Shown here one piece after another: positions 53,573-64,000 of a DNA stretch of 64,000 nt. Position 1 is the first letter of the stretch; each line of letters starts with the position of its first letter. The stretch is from positions 419,473,409-419,537,408 of the forward strand of contig CM077667.1 in NCBI GenBank assembly GCA_039707655.1, in the 5' to 3' direction. The notes below the pieces were generated by a model. That model did no database searches, was not told where the DNA came from, and saw nothing but the letters and a program-made list of their open reading frames with translations. The translations under genes and the position numbers were made by a program. This DNA comes from Elymus sibiricus (Eukaryota; Streptophyta; Magnoliopsida; Poales; Poaceae).

Positions 53573-54849
53573 CCCTCGGGAGGGTAACAAAGAACCAGAG
53601 CAGCCAGATGGAACCAGTAAAACCAGAACTGCCATAACCCTCGCATATGAGCTCCGAATTGAGCAAACTCAAGCTTGTTGGATTCAGGACGACAAGAGCT
53701 ATCCAACAGCTTGTTGGTTATCTTAAGAAGAGGCAGTATGAAAATGCCAATGATATAGAGATGTGAAACCTCTATCAATGAAGAACCGGCAAAAACTCCA
53801 ACATCGAAAACATCATAGAAGATGCATATGGACTCCGTTTTCGATGAACTTGAGCTTGTCATGAAGCTGACCATAAGCTCAAGAACCCACATAGAGAATA
53901 GCCAACCAAGAACCAAGAAAGATGATGATGCCAAGAATGCAATGGTTTGAGCTCTCAACGAACGATACGATCAAGCTACTCACTTGAGAGCCCCCCTTGA
54001 TAGTACGGCAATCGATCCTATAACCCGGTCTCCCAACTACCACCATGAGACCGGTAAAATAGAAAACCCTATCAAGGTCAAACCTTTGCCTTGCGCATAG
54101 TCCACTTGAGCTAGATGATGACGATCTTGACTTCCTCAAGATGGACCACCTTTCTTGATTGCGCCGGCTTGATGAAGACTAGTTGATTGCTCCCCCATAC
54201 TCCACTATGGGTGAGCCACTCTTCGGCACATCTTCACAAGTCCATTGTCACCACAATGAACGGCAAGCCTCAAGCATGATCTCTCCGTGATGCTTCACTT
54301 GAGCTTGCACATCGCAATCTTGATGACGATCTCCACTTGATGCCATCTTCCATGGGATGTATGGGATCTTCCTCTTGATGCAAGCCCATGGAAATATACC
54401 TAACCCCACATAGAACTCTCACGTAGACCATGGGTTAGTACACAAAGCGTAATGAACAATGCTTACCATACCATGGGATCACTTGATCCCTCTCGGTACA
54501 TCTTGTACGCTTTGTATGTTGATCAACTTGATTCACTCTTTGACTTAGTCTTGATCAACCTTGTATCTTATCTTCTCTCTTCATAAAGATGATGTCTTGA
54601 AGGTAAACATGAATGCTCACACAATCTTATTCTTCAAGACATGCTTGCGATAAGCTCGACTCTCACATGACCAATCTTTGGATAAAACCTTGAATACCAC
54701 CTTGGTCACCATATACACTCCTTGAAACCAACAGATGGACTTCAAGAAGTACGTACGGACAAATCCTTCGAATATAACTCAAGGCAACCATTAGTCCATA
54801 GGGGTGTCATCAATTACCAAAACCACACATGGAGAAATGTGCTCTTACA

Positions 54850-54859
54850 ATCTCCCCCA
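54850..54859 (-). other. polypurine tract of Copia element 2
   Basis: On the minus strand TGGGGGAGAT directly precedes the LTR start TGTAAG. Confidence 0.8.
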
Positions 54860-57800
54860 TTTTGGTAATTGATGACAACCAGTTTCGAGAGAGTTTATAT
54901 AAGGAAATAAGCACAACCAAGCACACACACATGGAGAGCAATGCATGGGTGTGAGATGCAAATGCTTAAGCAATAAAAGCAAAACTCTATAAGCTTTCCA
55001 AACTAAACTCTCTAAACTTCTCCCCCATTGGCATCGATTGCTAAAATGGGCGAAAAGCTTAGAAAGCCAATATAATAGGTGTTCCTCCAAAAGGTGTGTA
55101 TTTCTCAAAATATGAGTGCAATGAAATACACATATCCAATGATAAGTAGTTGGAGGAAAACAAACTATATTGAGGATCCAAATATTGCAAAAAGGATCGT
55201 ATGGCACAAAAACATACACCAGAGTGAAGCAAGCAATCAAAAGATACCAATTGAAACAATCAATCACATGGTCCTACCAGCCACATGAATAAAAGATATT
55301 ATGATATGTGCAAAAGAGTGTTTATAAAGAAACTAGAGGAGCTCCCCATGATTTGTGCATAAATAAGAATTTTTGTATTTGAATACAAGTGCACAAAATA
55401 GGATTATGACTCCCCCAAAATCAATATAAACACACAACAAGTGCAAGCAAGTAGATAAGACAATGATCATAGTACTTGCACTAAACATATGGCTGGGCAA
55501 CATGTAAAAGAGGCAATTTTAAGAATAGGTTCAACCAAAATGATGTGTGTGAGTCATGGCAAAGCACTTGAGAAGACTAGTATAAGGATGAGCATTAAGC
55601 ATCAACATAGTCTTGATGAAATAAGACACAAAGTGCAAGCCATATCCTTCCCACACACAAACCACTAGCAAAAGGGTTCACAAGCTTACTAATAGGAAAA
55701 TTAAAAACCAAAGCTTGTGACAACCCCTGGTGAAGATAGGAAATAATAGCCTTGTCAAGAGGAGGGATACCAATCGAGATGGGAAAACCCTCGTGAAGAC
55801 AAGCATGAGGAAAATAATCTTCATCGCCAAGGAGTGCATCAAGATGCAAGGATATAAGATCCGCACTCAAGACAAATTCTTTCATGAAACCACCATGGAA
55901 ATAAAAATGGAATGCAACGGTGGACGTGAAAGAAAAGAGGATATCAAATAGAGATGTAACTTCTCTCATGTGTATAAGATTCTAGGTGGAAGACCATCAT
56001 GATGATATATATCCACAAAGAATGATGTACATACGAAATAGTTACAAGAAGGAACGAACAAGATATCCAAAAGGAAGTCATAAATATACCAATAAGATCT
56101 TTGCTTGAAAACATAGCACAAGGCCTAATATTTTCTTATTGTACATAAATGAACTCCCATCATACGATCATCAAAGACATCACAACTAGCAACAAGAGAT
56201 CATCGTTGGGATGCTTTGAGAAAGGAAACAAGTACCACAAGAATGAATCAAGAACTCCATGCCATGATGCAACCTAAAGGTTGAATGCAAGAAATGTATG
56301 CATGAAGTAGATACTTGTTACCGAGATAGCATTGGATGATGTAGTAGACAATGGTTCATCGATCATCCTAGTATGGCTCCAATAAGCACATGGTGTCAAC
56401 ACCTTCGTTGTAAGTGAGCCGAGTGTCCAATGTATCTCCAATTGTTCCTAGAACAACACCACAAACAAAGTGGTACCCAAACTCATTGGGACCAAAAAGT
56501 TAGTGGACCAACAATACATAGGACAAAACTCCACATAAATATGTGCATATAGATATGAAATTGAATTTCATGCACACTTTAGCCAACTTATGTCATAGTG
56601 GAGTCTCCCCTATATATTGGGTCAAGGAAAGAGAACATGCCAACGAAAGTACATGTAGAAAATATGCATGCTCAAGGCTTTCAAGAATCAAATCAACACA
56701 CAGTTGATAAGATACCGAAAGATAGGGTATCAAGTGAAAATAAGATACCAAACGAAAAATTATCACTTGACGGATACCAACTAAAAGATACATCAAGGAA
56801 TGAGATATCCATTGACACATGCCAAATAGAAGGAAACAAGATACCAATTGAAGGAAAACAAGAGGTATCAAGTTGCCAAAAGAGAGCTAGGTTCCAAACA
56901 AACCAAACCCTCCGCAAATTTTCATGATGGCACAAGGCACCATAGAGAAAAGGCTTGCCTCCCACCAACACACACTTGAAGAAGATCAAAGGATTTTATG
57001 ATAAACACATAAAGAGAGTGTTCTACAGAAAATAGGATAGCTCCCCCAAGAGATTGTGCATTATATAGAATTTGCATTTGAATACAAAATGCACACGATG
57101 GGATCATCACTTTCCCTATATCTATAGAAACACTAGACATGCTCAAAAAGATCCACAAGAGGCAAGGAAGACAAACGATAAACAAAATCCTATGTAAAGA
57201 TGATTAGCAATCTCTACCACTTTAAAAGGAATACCAATTGTCAAGGACAAGAAGTATTTGGAAATAATTCCCATTGGTAGATTGCAAATAGATCCAACAT
57301 CATCTTTACTCCTAAATCACAAGTAAATGACACTTGTAGAGCTAGCATGCCACCTAGGAACAAGATAAATTATAATATCAAATCTAAGTGGCAATATCTC
57401 AAATGTACACATTCTCTGGGCTTGTAATATGCACATAGCATATTACTCCCCCATAATGTGGTAACCCAACGTTAATAACAAGTGGCAAATGAAATCCAAC
57501 AAGAGATAATTAATGGACTGTTTAGAATTTGAATTTCTCATGAGAAGACATACCAAATAGAAGCTAGATAATCTTGTAATATCAATACTAAGTGGTATTC
57601 TTCATGTACACACATTTTTAGGATTGTGAAGTGCACAAAGCACATCACTCCCCCAAAATGGGATAATCCATTAATCTCTTAAGAGAGCCAACTAAGATAA
57701 GATAAGATGCAAAAAGGCTCAACACAATACGCACACGTACATGATGTGCAAACCAACATACCCATACTTGATTACTCAAGATAAGCAAGCCGGAGGTACA

Positions 57801-58075
57801 CCATATACAAACACATGCAAGGTACAAAACCACAACATGAAAAGGGGCAAGTAACTATTAATGTAAACAATTTAAGTACAAGTTACCGCAAGGAGGACAT
57901 TGTATATAGGATAATGTAAACAATTTAAGTACAAGTTACCGCAAGGAGGACATTGTATATAGGATAGAAACTCGATAGTCAAAATGACTTGGCTTGAGAT
58001 AATATGAATGATGAAGATCCCTTAATTCTTCATAATGTAGCCAAGTCTCCAATGCCCTCCAACAATACCTATTGA
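54860..58075 (-). other. long non-coding internal region of Copia element 2
   Basis: About 3.2 kb with no convincing coding frame. It is AT-rich and repetitive (recurrent CCCCCAAA/CCCCCAT words near 55032, 55411, 57043, 57450 and 57650), and similar to degraded polypurine copies. A 53-bp tandem duplication lies at 57859-57964. Confidence 0.6.
57859..57964. repeat. 53-bp tandem duplication
   Basis: Two identical copies (57859-57911 and 57912-57964) begin TAATGTAAACAATTTAAGTA. Confidence 0.9.
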
Positions 58076-60475
58076 TCAAGTTTGAGCTTGTTGGTCCCCA
58101 ACCAAGCTGGGTCCTAAGAGGTTAGTCACAATAGGCTTGGCTACCCAAATGGTTCTTTTCTTGACACCACTTTGAGTACCAACAACCTTGGCAAACACAT
58201 TGCCAACCTTATCCTTCCCAAGAGAATAGATGTCATCAATGATAATTGGGTTGGATACTTTACCATTAGTGCATGAAGAAGCAAAGTGACCCTTCTCATG
58301 ACATAAGTAGCAACATCTACCCTTTACTTTCTTCTCAATTGATTTCTCAACTTGAGGAGCGTTGACTTGGGTCTTCTTGGGAAGTGGCCTTTCTTCAACT
58401 TGATGTTGAGCATGAGATTGAACTTGTGGCCGCTTCCCTTGTTGCTTGTCACTATGGGGCTTCTTCTTCAACGGGCAAGATCTAACATGGTGCCCATCTA
58501 TTTTGCACTTGAAGCAAACAATCTTGGCCGAGTTCTTGACTTGTTCTTGGCCCTTCTTCTAGTTGCTCTTGGACTTCTTCTTCTTATTGGAGTTGAATCC
58601 AAGTCCACCTTTGTCATTTGGAGATTTTTGCACACTCAAGATATTGTTGAGCGTGGACTTCCCTTCATGGCCCTTTTCCAAGTCTTTCTTCAAAGAAGTG
58701 ACTTGGGCCTTGAGCTCATTGATTTCCTCTACATGGTTAGTATTAACACAAGTACTAGAGGACGTATAAGCTTCATCGTTAGAGCAACAAGGCAAGGAAA
58801 GTAATTCATCACAAGATGTAGCAACATTATGAGTAGATGAACTACGAGGACTAGCACATGGCAATAAAGCATTTCTACTAGATGTAGTGCTAATGTCCAC
58901 ATGAGGCTCACTAGATGTTACCTTAGTAGTACTAGCCTCATGAGCTATCTTTAGCTCATTATGGGATACTAGAAGAACACCATGAGAGCTCAAGAGCTTT
59001 TCATGACTTTCTTCTAATTTCCCATAATTGCTAGATAGCAACTCAAGTTGTGCCCTTAGCTCAACATTCTCCTTCAAAATGGATGCTTCACAAGAAATAG
59101 AGTTAGTAGCACAAGCATCATTATTAACAACAAAAGGAGAAGGCAAGTTGGCAAGCTCTTTAGCATATGAAGCTTCAAGTTGAGCATGAGACTCGGTGAG
59201 TTCAATGAGCGAACTCTTAATGACCCTTGAGCCATTTTCGAGGTGCTCAAAGTCCTCAAGGAGTTTAGCATGTGCAACTGCAAGCTTATCATTTTTAGTT
59301 CTAAAATCATTAGCCACCTCGAGAGCTCTATCATGGGATTCCTTTAATCTAGATAATTCAAGAGCAAAGGTCTCCTCAAGAGATTCCTTGGTGGTTTGTT
59401 CATTTTCAAGAGCTTGAGATAGCTTCGCGATCTCATTAGCATAATCACGCTCATGACCTTCCATTTTATCAATGGTGGCCTCATGCTCCTCGAGATGAGC
59501 TTCCAACCCCTCAATATATTTCTTGCCCTCAATTGCAATAGACATGATTTCCATGAAGTTGGAACGAGCAATTTTATTCTTATGAAGAGCTTTAAAAACC
59601 ATTTCTCCCTTAATTTTTAAGGAAGCAATATTATCACTCTCTTCATCATCATCAACATCATCATAATGGTATATATTGGGATTCAAAGTAGGAGATACCT
59701 TTGAAGCCTTAGCCATAAGGCAAAAGTGAGAAATAATAGATGATGATGTAGGATCCCTTGACGCACCATTCAAGACCACATCTTGTTCCATGGAGTGTTG
59801 GGTTTCCTCTACATTGTTAGCACAACAACTCGAGGAAAGCAATGCATTTTTATCACGATAACAAGACATGGCAAGCATATCATCATGAGATTTAGTCAAG
59901 CAATTTCTACATGATATGCAAGGACTATCAACACAAGCATGTGAAGCATTTAGAGTGCTCGAAGTGTTGAAGTCCAAAGATGAAGCATTGCAATAAGATA
60001 GTGATGGAGAATCATCAATAATAAGCCCACTATCATCATTACAATGAACACCACTACTCACCATAACATTACCTCGTGGCAATCCACATGTAGGTGAAGT
60101 AGATGAATTTGAGAAGGCAACACGACCGGAGGTGGAGGGAGAACAATCATCCCTAGAAAACTTGGACACACCATATTTATCTTGAAGCTTTGTCCACAAC
60201 TCATGAGCATCCCGGAATGGCATGAGTTGAAATATAACTACATTGCTCAAAGCATCAAAAAGCACATTAGAAGCTTGAGCATTGAGATAAGAGTTTTTCT
60301 CATCCTCTAAAGATATGTGTTGAGAATCCTTTGGAGGAGAAAAACCCATATCTACAATTCGCTCCAAATTTGGGTCCATGACCCTAAAGAGATTAAGCAT
60401 GTGAATTACCCAAACATCAAAATTTGTGCCATCGAAACTAAGAGTGTCAGAGAATCCTAATCCCCTAGTCGACAT
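58076..60475 (-). pseudogene. Copia-type Gag of element 2, interrupted by one TAG
   Basis: It starts at 60475 with MSTRGLGFSDTLSFDGTNFD (Copia Gag pattern to about residue 110). A Ser/Asn-rich linker follows, then a long coiled coil (about residues 310-420, with IEGLEAHLEEHEATIDKMEG). The frame stops at TAG 58561-58559, then continues in frame with two zinc knuckles (CFKCKIDGHHVRSC and CYLCHEKGHFASSC) and ends TIWVAKPIVTNLLGPSLVGD at 58076. The total would be about 800 codons. The TAG separates the coiled-coil half from the RNA-binding knuckles. The end again resembles the WVxK-type motif before the missing integrase. Confidence 0.85.
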
Positions 60476-60516
60476 CCTTACTCTCTAGGTGGTTAAACCT
60501 AATAATGAGAGACCTA

Positions 60517-60528
60517 GCTCTGATACCA
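60517..60528 (-). other. primer-binding site, tRNA-iMet type
   Basis: TGGTATCAGAGC on the minus strand, two bases from the 5' LTR edge at 60531. Confidence 0.9.
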
Positions 60529-60530
60529 AT

Positions 60531-60934
60531 TGAAAGGACGTGGATGTCGCCTAGAGGGGGGGGGTGAATAGGCGCTTTAAAATAATTACGGTTTAGGCTT
60601 GAACAAATGCGGAATAAAACTAACGTTTAATATGTCAAGCACAAAACCAAAAACAACTAGACTCGCCTATGTGCACCAACAACTTATGCTACGCAAGATA
60701 AACAACTAAGTGATAGCAAGATATAAAGCATGAAACAATATGGCTATCACAAGGTAAAGTGCATAAGTAAAGGGCTCGGGTAAGAGATAACCGAGGCACG
60801 CGGAGACAACGATGTATCCCGAAGTTCACACCCTTGCGGATGCTAATCTTTGTTCGGAGCGGTGTGGAGGCACAATGCTCCCCAAGATGCCACTAAGGCC
60901 ACCGTAATCTCCTCACGCCCTCGCACAATGCAAG
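60531..60934 (-). repeat. 5' LTR of Copia element 2, truncated by Angela insertion
   Basis: Matches 52235-52640 closely, with a few substitutions. It is cut at 60934, where the Angela LTR begins. The rest should lie beyond the window. Confidence 0.9.
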
Positions 60935-62082
60935 TGTTGGAAATATGCCCTAGAGGCAATAATAAATTGGTTATTATTATATTTCCTTGTTCATGATAAT
61001 CGTTTATTATCCATGCTATAATTGTATTGATTGGAAACTCAAATACATGTGTGGGTACATAGACAACACTGTGTCCCTAGTATGCCTCTAGTTAACTAGC
61101 TCGTTGATCAAAGATGGTCAAGGTTTCCTAGCCATAGACATGAGATGTCATTTGATAACGGGATCACATCATTAGGAGAATGATGTGATGGACAAGACCC
61201 AAACTATAAACATAGCATATGATCGTGTTAGTTTATTGCTATAGTTTTCTGCATGTCAAGTATCTGTTCCTATGACCATGAGATCATGCAACTCACTGAC
61301 ACCGAAGGAATGCCTTGTGTGTATCAAACGTCACAACGTAACTGGGTGACTATAAAGGTGCTCTACAGGTATCTCCGAGGGTGTCTGTTGGGTTGGCATG
61401 GATCAAGACTGGGATTTGTTACTCCGTGTGACGGAGAGGTATCTCAGGGCCCACTCGGTAATACAACATCACAATGAGCCTTGCAAGCAAAGTGACTAAA
61501 GAGTTAGCCACAGGATCTTGTATTACGGAACGAGTAAAGAGACATGCCGGTAACGAGATTGAACTAGGTATAGAGATACCGACGATCGAATCTCGGGCAA
61601 GTAACATACCGAAGAACAAAGGGAACAGCATACGGGATTAACTGAATCCTTGACATAGAGGTTCGACCGATATAGATCTTCGTAGAATATGTAGGAACCA
61701 ATATGGGCATCCAGGTCCCGCTATTGGTTATTGACCGTAGAGGTGTCTCGGTCATGTCTACATAGTTCTCGAACCCGCAGGGTCTACATACTTAACGTTT
61801 GGTGACGATTAGTATAGTTGAGTTATTGTGTTGGTGACCGAAGGTTGTTCGGAGTCTCGGATAAGATCCCGGACATGACGAGGATCTCCGGAAGAGTCCG
61901 GAGGTAAAGATTGATATATGTGATAATAGTGTTTTGATCTCCGGAAGGGTTCCGGAATTCACCGGAAGGGGTTCCGGATGTTTACCGAAGTGTTCGGGTG
62001 CAGCAACACTTTATATGGGCCAAAGGGGTAAAGCCCACGAGGTATTGGAAAGGGCAAAAGGAAGTTTTGCTGCTGCCTTAAG

Positions 62083-62188
62083 CGGTACTACCGTTGGTAA
62101 GGCAGTACTACCGCGTAAGCGCTACTACCGCTTGTGTGAAGCGGTACTACCGCTCAAGCGGTACTACCGCTCGTGAGCGGTACTACCG
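62083..62188 (+). promoter_or_regulatory. CGGT-N3-ACCG palindrome array, Angela LTR
   Basis: Perfect units CGGTACTACCG begin at 62083, 62142, 62159 and 62178. Near-units are at 62103 (CAGTACTACCG) and 62120. The spacer is ACT in every unit. The array ends about 120 bases before the TATA box. Confidence 0.85.
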
Positions 62189-62310
62189 CTTGTGCGCAGT
62201 ACTGCAAGGATCCGAGTTGGACTCTTTCCTTGCGGGCCAAACCGACCTTGTGCGGGCAAAACCGACCTTGTAGAGGTTTTCTCTCCAAGTTTAGACCCCA
62301 GGGCTCAACA

Positions 62311-62318
62311 TATAAATA
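62311..62318 (+). promoter_or_regulatory. putative TATA box, Angela LTR
   Basis: TATAAATA in the context ACATATAAATAGAGGGG, in the region where BARE1-type LTRs start transcription. Confidence 0.7.
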
Positions 62319-62775
62319 GAGGGGCAGGGCTAGCACACGGGACACATCAGGATTTCCCAAGCCGTGTGCCGGCAACCCTAGCCCTCTAGTTCCTCCGTCA
62401 TAACCTCCGTAGAGCTTGGCGAAGCCCTGCAGAGATTGTTCCTCACCACCATCACCACGCCGTCGTGCTGCCGGAACTCATCTACTACTTCACCATCGCT
62501 CGCTGGATCGAGGAGGTGAAGGCGTCATCAAGCAGTACGTGTGTTGAACGCGGAGGTGCCGTCCGTTCGGCACTAGTTCGTGATCGGATCGAGGGACGAC
62601 TTGCGATTTGGATCGCGGAGACGTTCGACTACATCAACCGCGTTTCTTAACGCTTCCGCTTAGCGATCTACAAGGGTATGTAGATTCAATCTCCCTCTCG
62701 TAGATGCTCATCACCATGGATAGATCTTGCTTGTGCGTAGGAAATTTTTTGTTTCCCATGCAACGTTCCCCAACA

Positions 62776-64000
62776 GTGGCATCATGAGCTAGGTCTATGC
62801 GTAGATGAGATCTCGAGTAGAACACAAAAGGGTTTTTTGGGCGTTGATATTCAGATTGCTTCCTCCCTTGGTCTTTTCTTGTTTCGGCGGTATTGTGGGA
62901 TGAAGCGGCTCGGACCAACATTGCTCGTACGCTTACGAGAGACCGGTTCCACCAACTGACATGTAACTTCATTGCATAAAGATGGCTAGCGGGTGTCTGT
63001 TTCTCCCACTTTAGTCGGATCGGATTTGACAAAGGCGGTCCTTGAGAAGGTTGAATAGCAATTTTTATATCACCGTTGTGGTTTTTGCGTAGGTAAGAAT
63101 CGTTCTTGCTAGATACCCGTAGCAGCCACGTAAAACTTGCAACAATAATTAGAGGACATCTAACTTGTTTTTGCAGGGTATGTTGTGATGTGATATGGCC
63201 AATTACATGATGAGATATATGTGATGTATGAGATGATCATGTGTTGTATAGAATATCATGACTTGCATGTCGATGAGTACGGCAACTGGCAGGAGCCATA
63301 GAGTTGTCTTTAATTATTTTCGCCGTTTTGCTTTACTTTATCACTATGAGTTAGCAATAGTCGTGGAAGCAACAGTCGGTGCGACAACCTCATGGCGACA
63401 CGTTGATGGAGATCAAGATGATGGAGATCATGGTGTCATGCCGGTGACGATGGAGATCATGCCGGTGCTTTGGAGATGGAGATCAAAAGCACAAGTTCAT
63501 GGCCATATCATGTCACTTATGATTTGCATGTGATGTTAATCCTTTTATGCATCTTATTTTGCTTAGGACGACGGTAGCATTATAAGGTGATCCCTCACTT
63601 AAATTTCAAGATAAATTGTGTTCTCCCCGAGTGTGCACCGTTGCGAAAGTTCGTCGTTTCGAGACACCACGTGATGATCGGGTGTGATAGACTCTACGTT
63701 CACATACAACGGGTGCAAGCCAGTGTTGCACATGCGGAACACTCGGGTTAAACTTGACGAGCCTAGCATGTACAGACATGGCCTCGGAACACAAGAGACC
63801 GAAAGGTCGAACATGAGTCATATAGTAGATATGATCAACATGAAGATGTTCACCATTGAAACCACCTCAACTCACGTGATGATCGGACTTGAGTTGGTTG
63901 ATTTGGATCATGTGACACTCGAATGACCGGAGGGATGTCAATTTGAGTGGGAGTTTTTAAGTAATATGATTAACTAAACTCATTATCATGAACATAGTCA
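62776..64000 (+). mobile_element. Angela/BARE1 internal leader (runs off the window)
   Basis: The primer site TGGCATCATGAGC is at 62777-62789. The rest is the long untranslated leader usual in this family. The gag-pol frame would start beyond 64000. A small repeat (GGAGATCAAGATGATGGAGATC and similar) lies at about 63409-63485. No coding frame is supported here. Confidence 0.85.

Larger units (their letters stand above)
52235..54849 (-). repeat. 3' LTR of Copia element 2 (2,615 bp)
   Basis: In element orientation it starts TGTAAGAGC at 54849 and ends TCCTTTCA at 52235. A partial tandem duplication (about 107 bp) with ACTCCACAACTTAATTGGAG and TCTCCACAACTTAATTGGAG lies at about 52696-52860. The TATA-like box is at 53313-53320. 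Confidence 0.9.
52235..60934 (-). mobile_element. gag-only Copia element 2 (minus strand, right part beyond an Angela insertion)
   Basis: The 3' LTR is 52235-54849 and the 5' LTR begins at 60531 and is cut at 60934 by the Angela/BARE1 element. Between them lie a long non-coding stretch, a gag gene broken by one TAG, and a tRNA-iMet primer site. No protease, integrase or reverse transcriptase is present. The family is the same as the solo LTR at 40126-42819. Left flank is GCTGC; the right flank is outside the window. Confidence 0.88.
60935..62775 (+). repeat. 5' LTR of Angela/BARE1 Copia element (1,841 bp)
   Basis: It begins TGTTGGAAATATGCCCTAGA, characteristic of Angela/BARE1/WIS, and ends CGTTCCCCAACA. 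Left flank GCAAG (60930-60934) is the expected TSD; its partner is outside the window. TATA at 62311-62318. Confidence 0.95.

Overview
This is a plant nuclear window from a grass of the wheat/barley group (Triticeae). The evidence is the Copia LTR at 60935-62775, whose start matches the Angela/BARE1 type, Stowaway and Tourist MITEs including an Athos-like one, GC-rich third codon positions in the genes, and deep nesting of retrotransposons. The exact species cannot be told from the sequence.

Three host genes look intact. They are a five-exon PHD-finger gene of the MMD1/At1g33420 type (9295-12251, +), a single-exon cytosolic sulfotransferase (28249-29280, -) and a MATH-BTB CUL3-adaptor gene (49020-50225, -). 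A fourth, damaged unit encodes a B3 DNA-binding protein (-). Its first exon appears to lie at 46120-46125 and its second at 32570-33103. An antisense 181-aa frame sits in the intron. This unit is bounded by short inverted repeats at 32000 and 46531, so it may have travelled as, or inside, a DNA transposon.

Layout: 1-5383 is a Copia-type element that has a gag gene but no pol. 5384-5767 is a LINE tail. 6236-7360, 17102-18990 and 21871-23033 are PIF/Harbinger-like elements carrying decayed open frames. 9295-12251 is the PHD gene. 12252-31999 holds MITEs, a GC-rich non-LTR insertion (23151-24609), nested inverted-repeat elements (25424-27132) and the sulfotransferase. 32000-46531 is the B3 unit, split by a 12.2-kb non-autonomous Athila-type Gypsy element (33367-45521, perfect TSD AGCAT), which is itself split by a 2.7-kb solo LTR (40126-42819, perfect TSD GTTGT). 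46532-52234 holds the MATH-BTB gene and a promoter-like CpG block. 52235-60934 is a second gag-only Copia element on the minus strand, of the same family as the solo LTR. Its 5' LTR is cut by an Angela/BARE1 element that runs off the window end.

The most unusual signal is a short palindrome, CGGT-N3-ACCG. It is arrayed just upstream of the likely TATA box in the LTRs of three otherwise different Copia families here. The three spacer bases differ between families and nearly always agree within one LTR. This looks like a shared LTR promoter or hairpin module, and I know of no description of it. All assignments come from reading the sequence and from memory of protein families; no database search was run.
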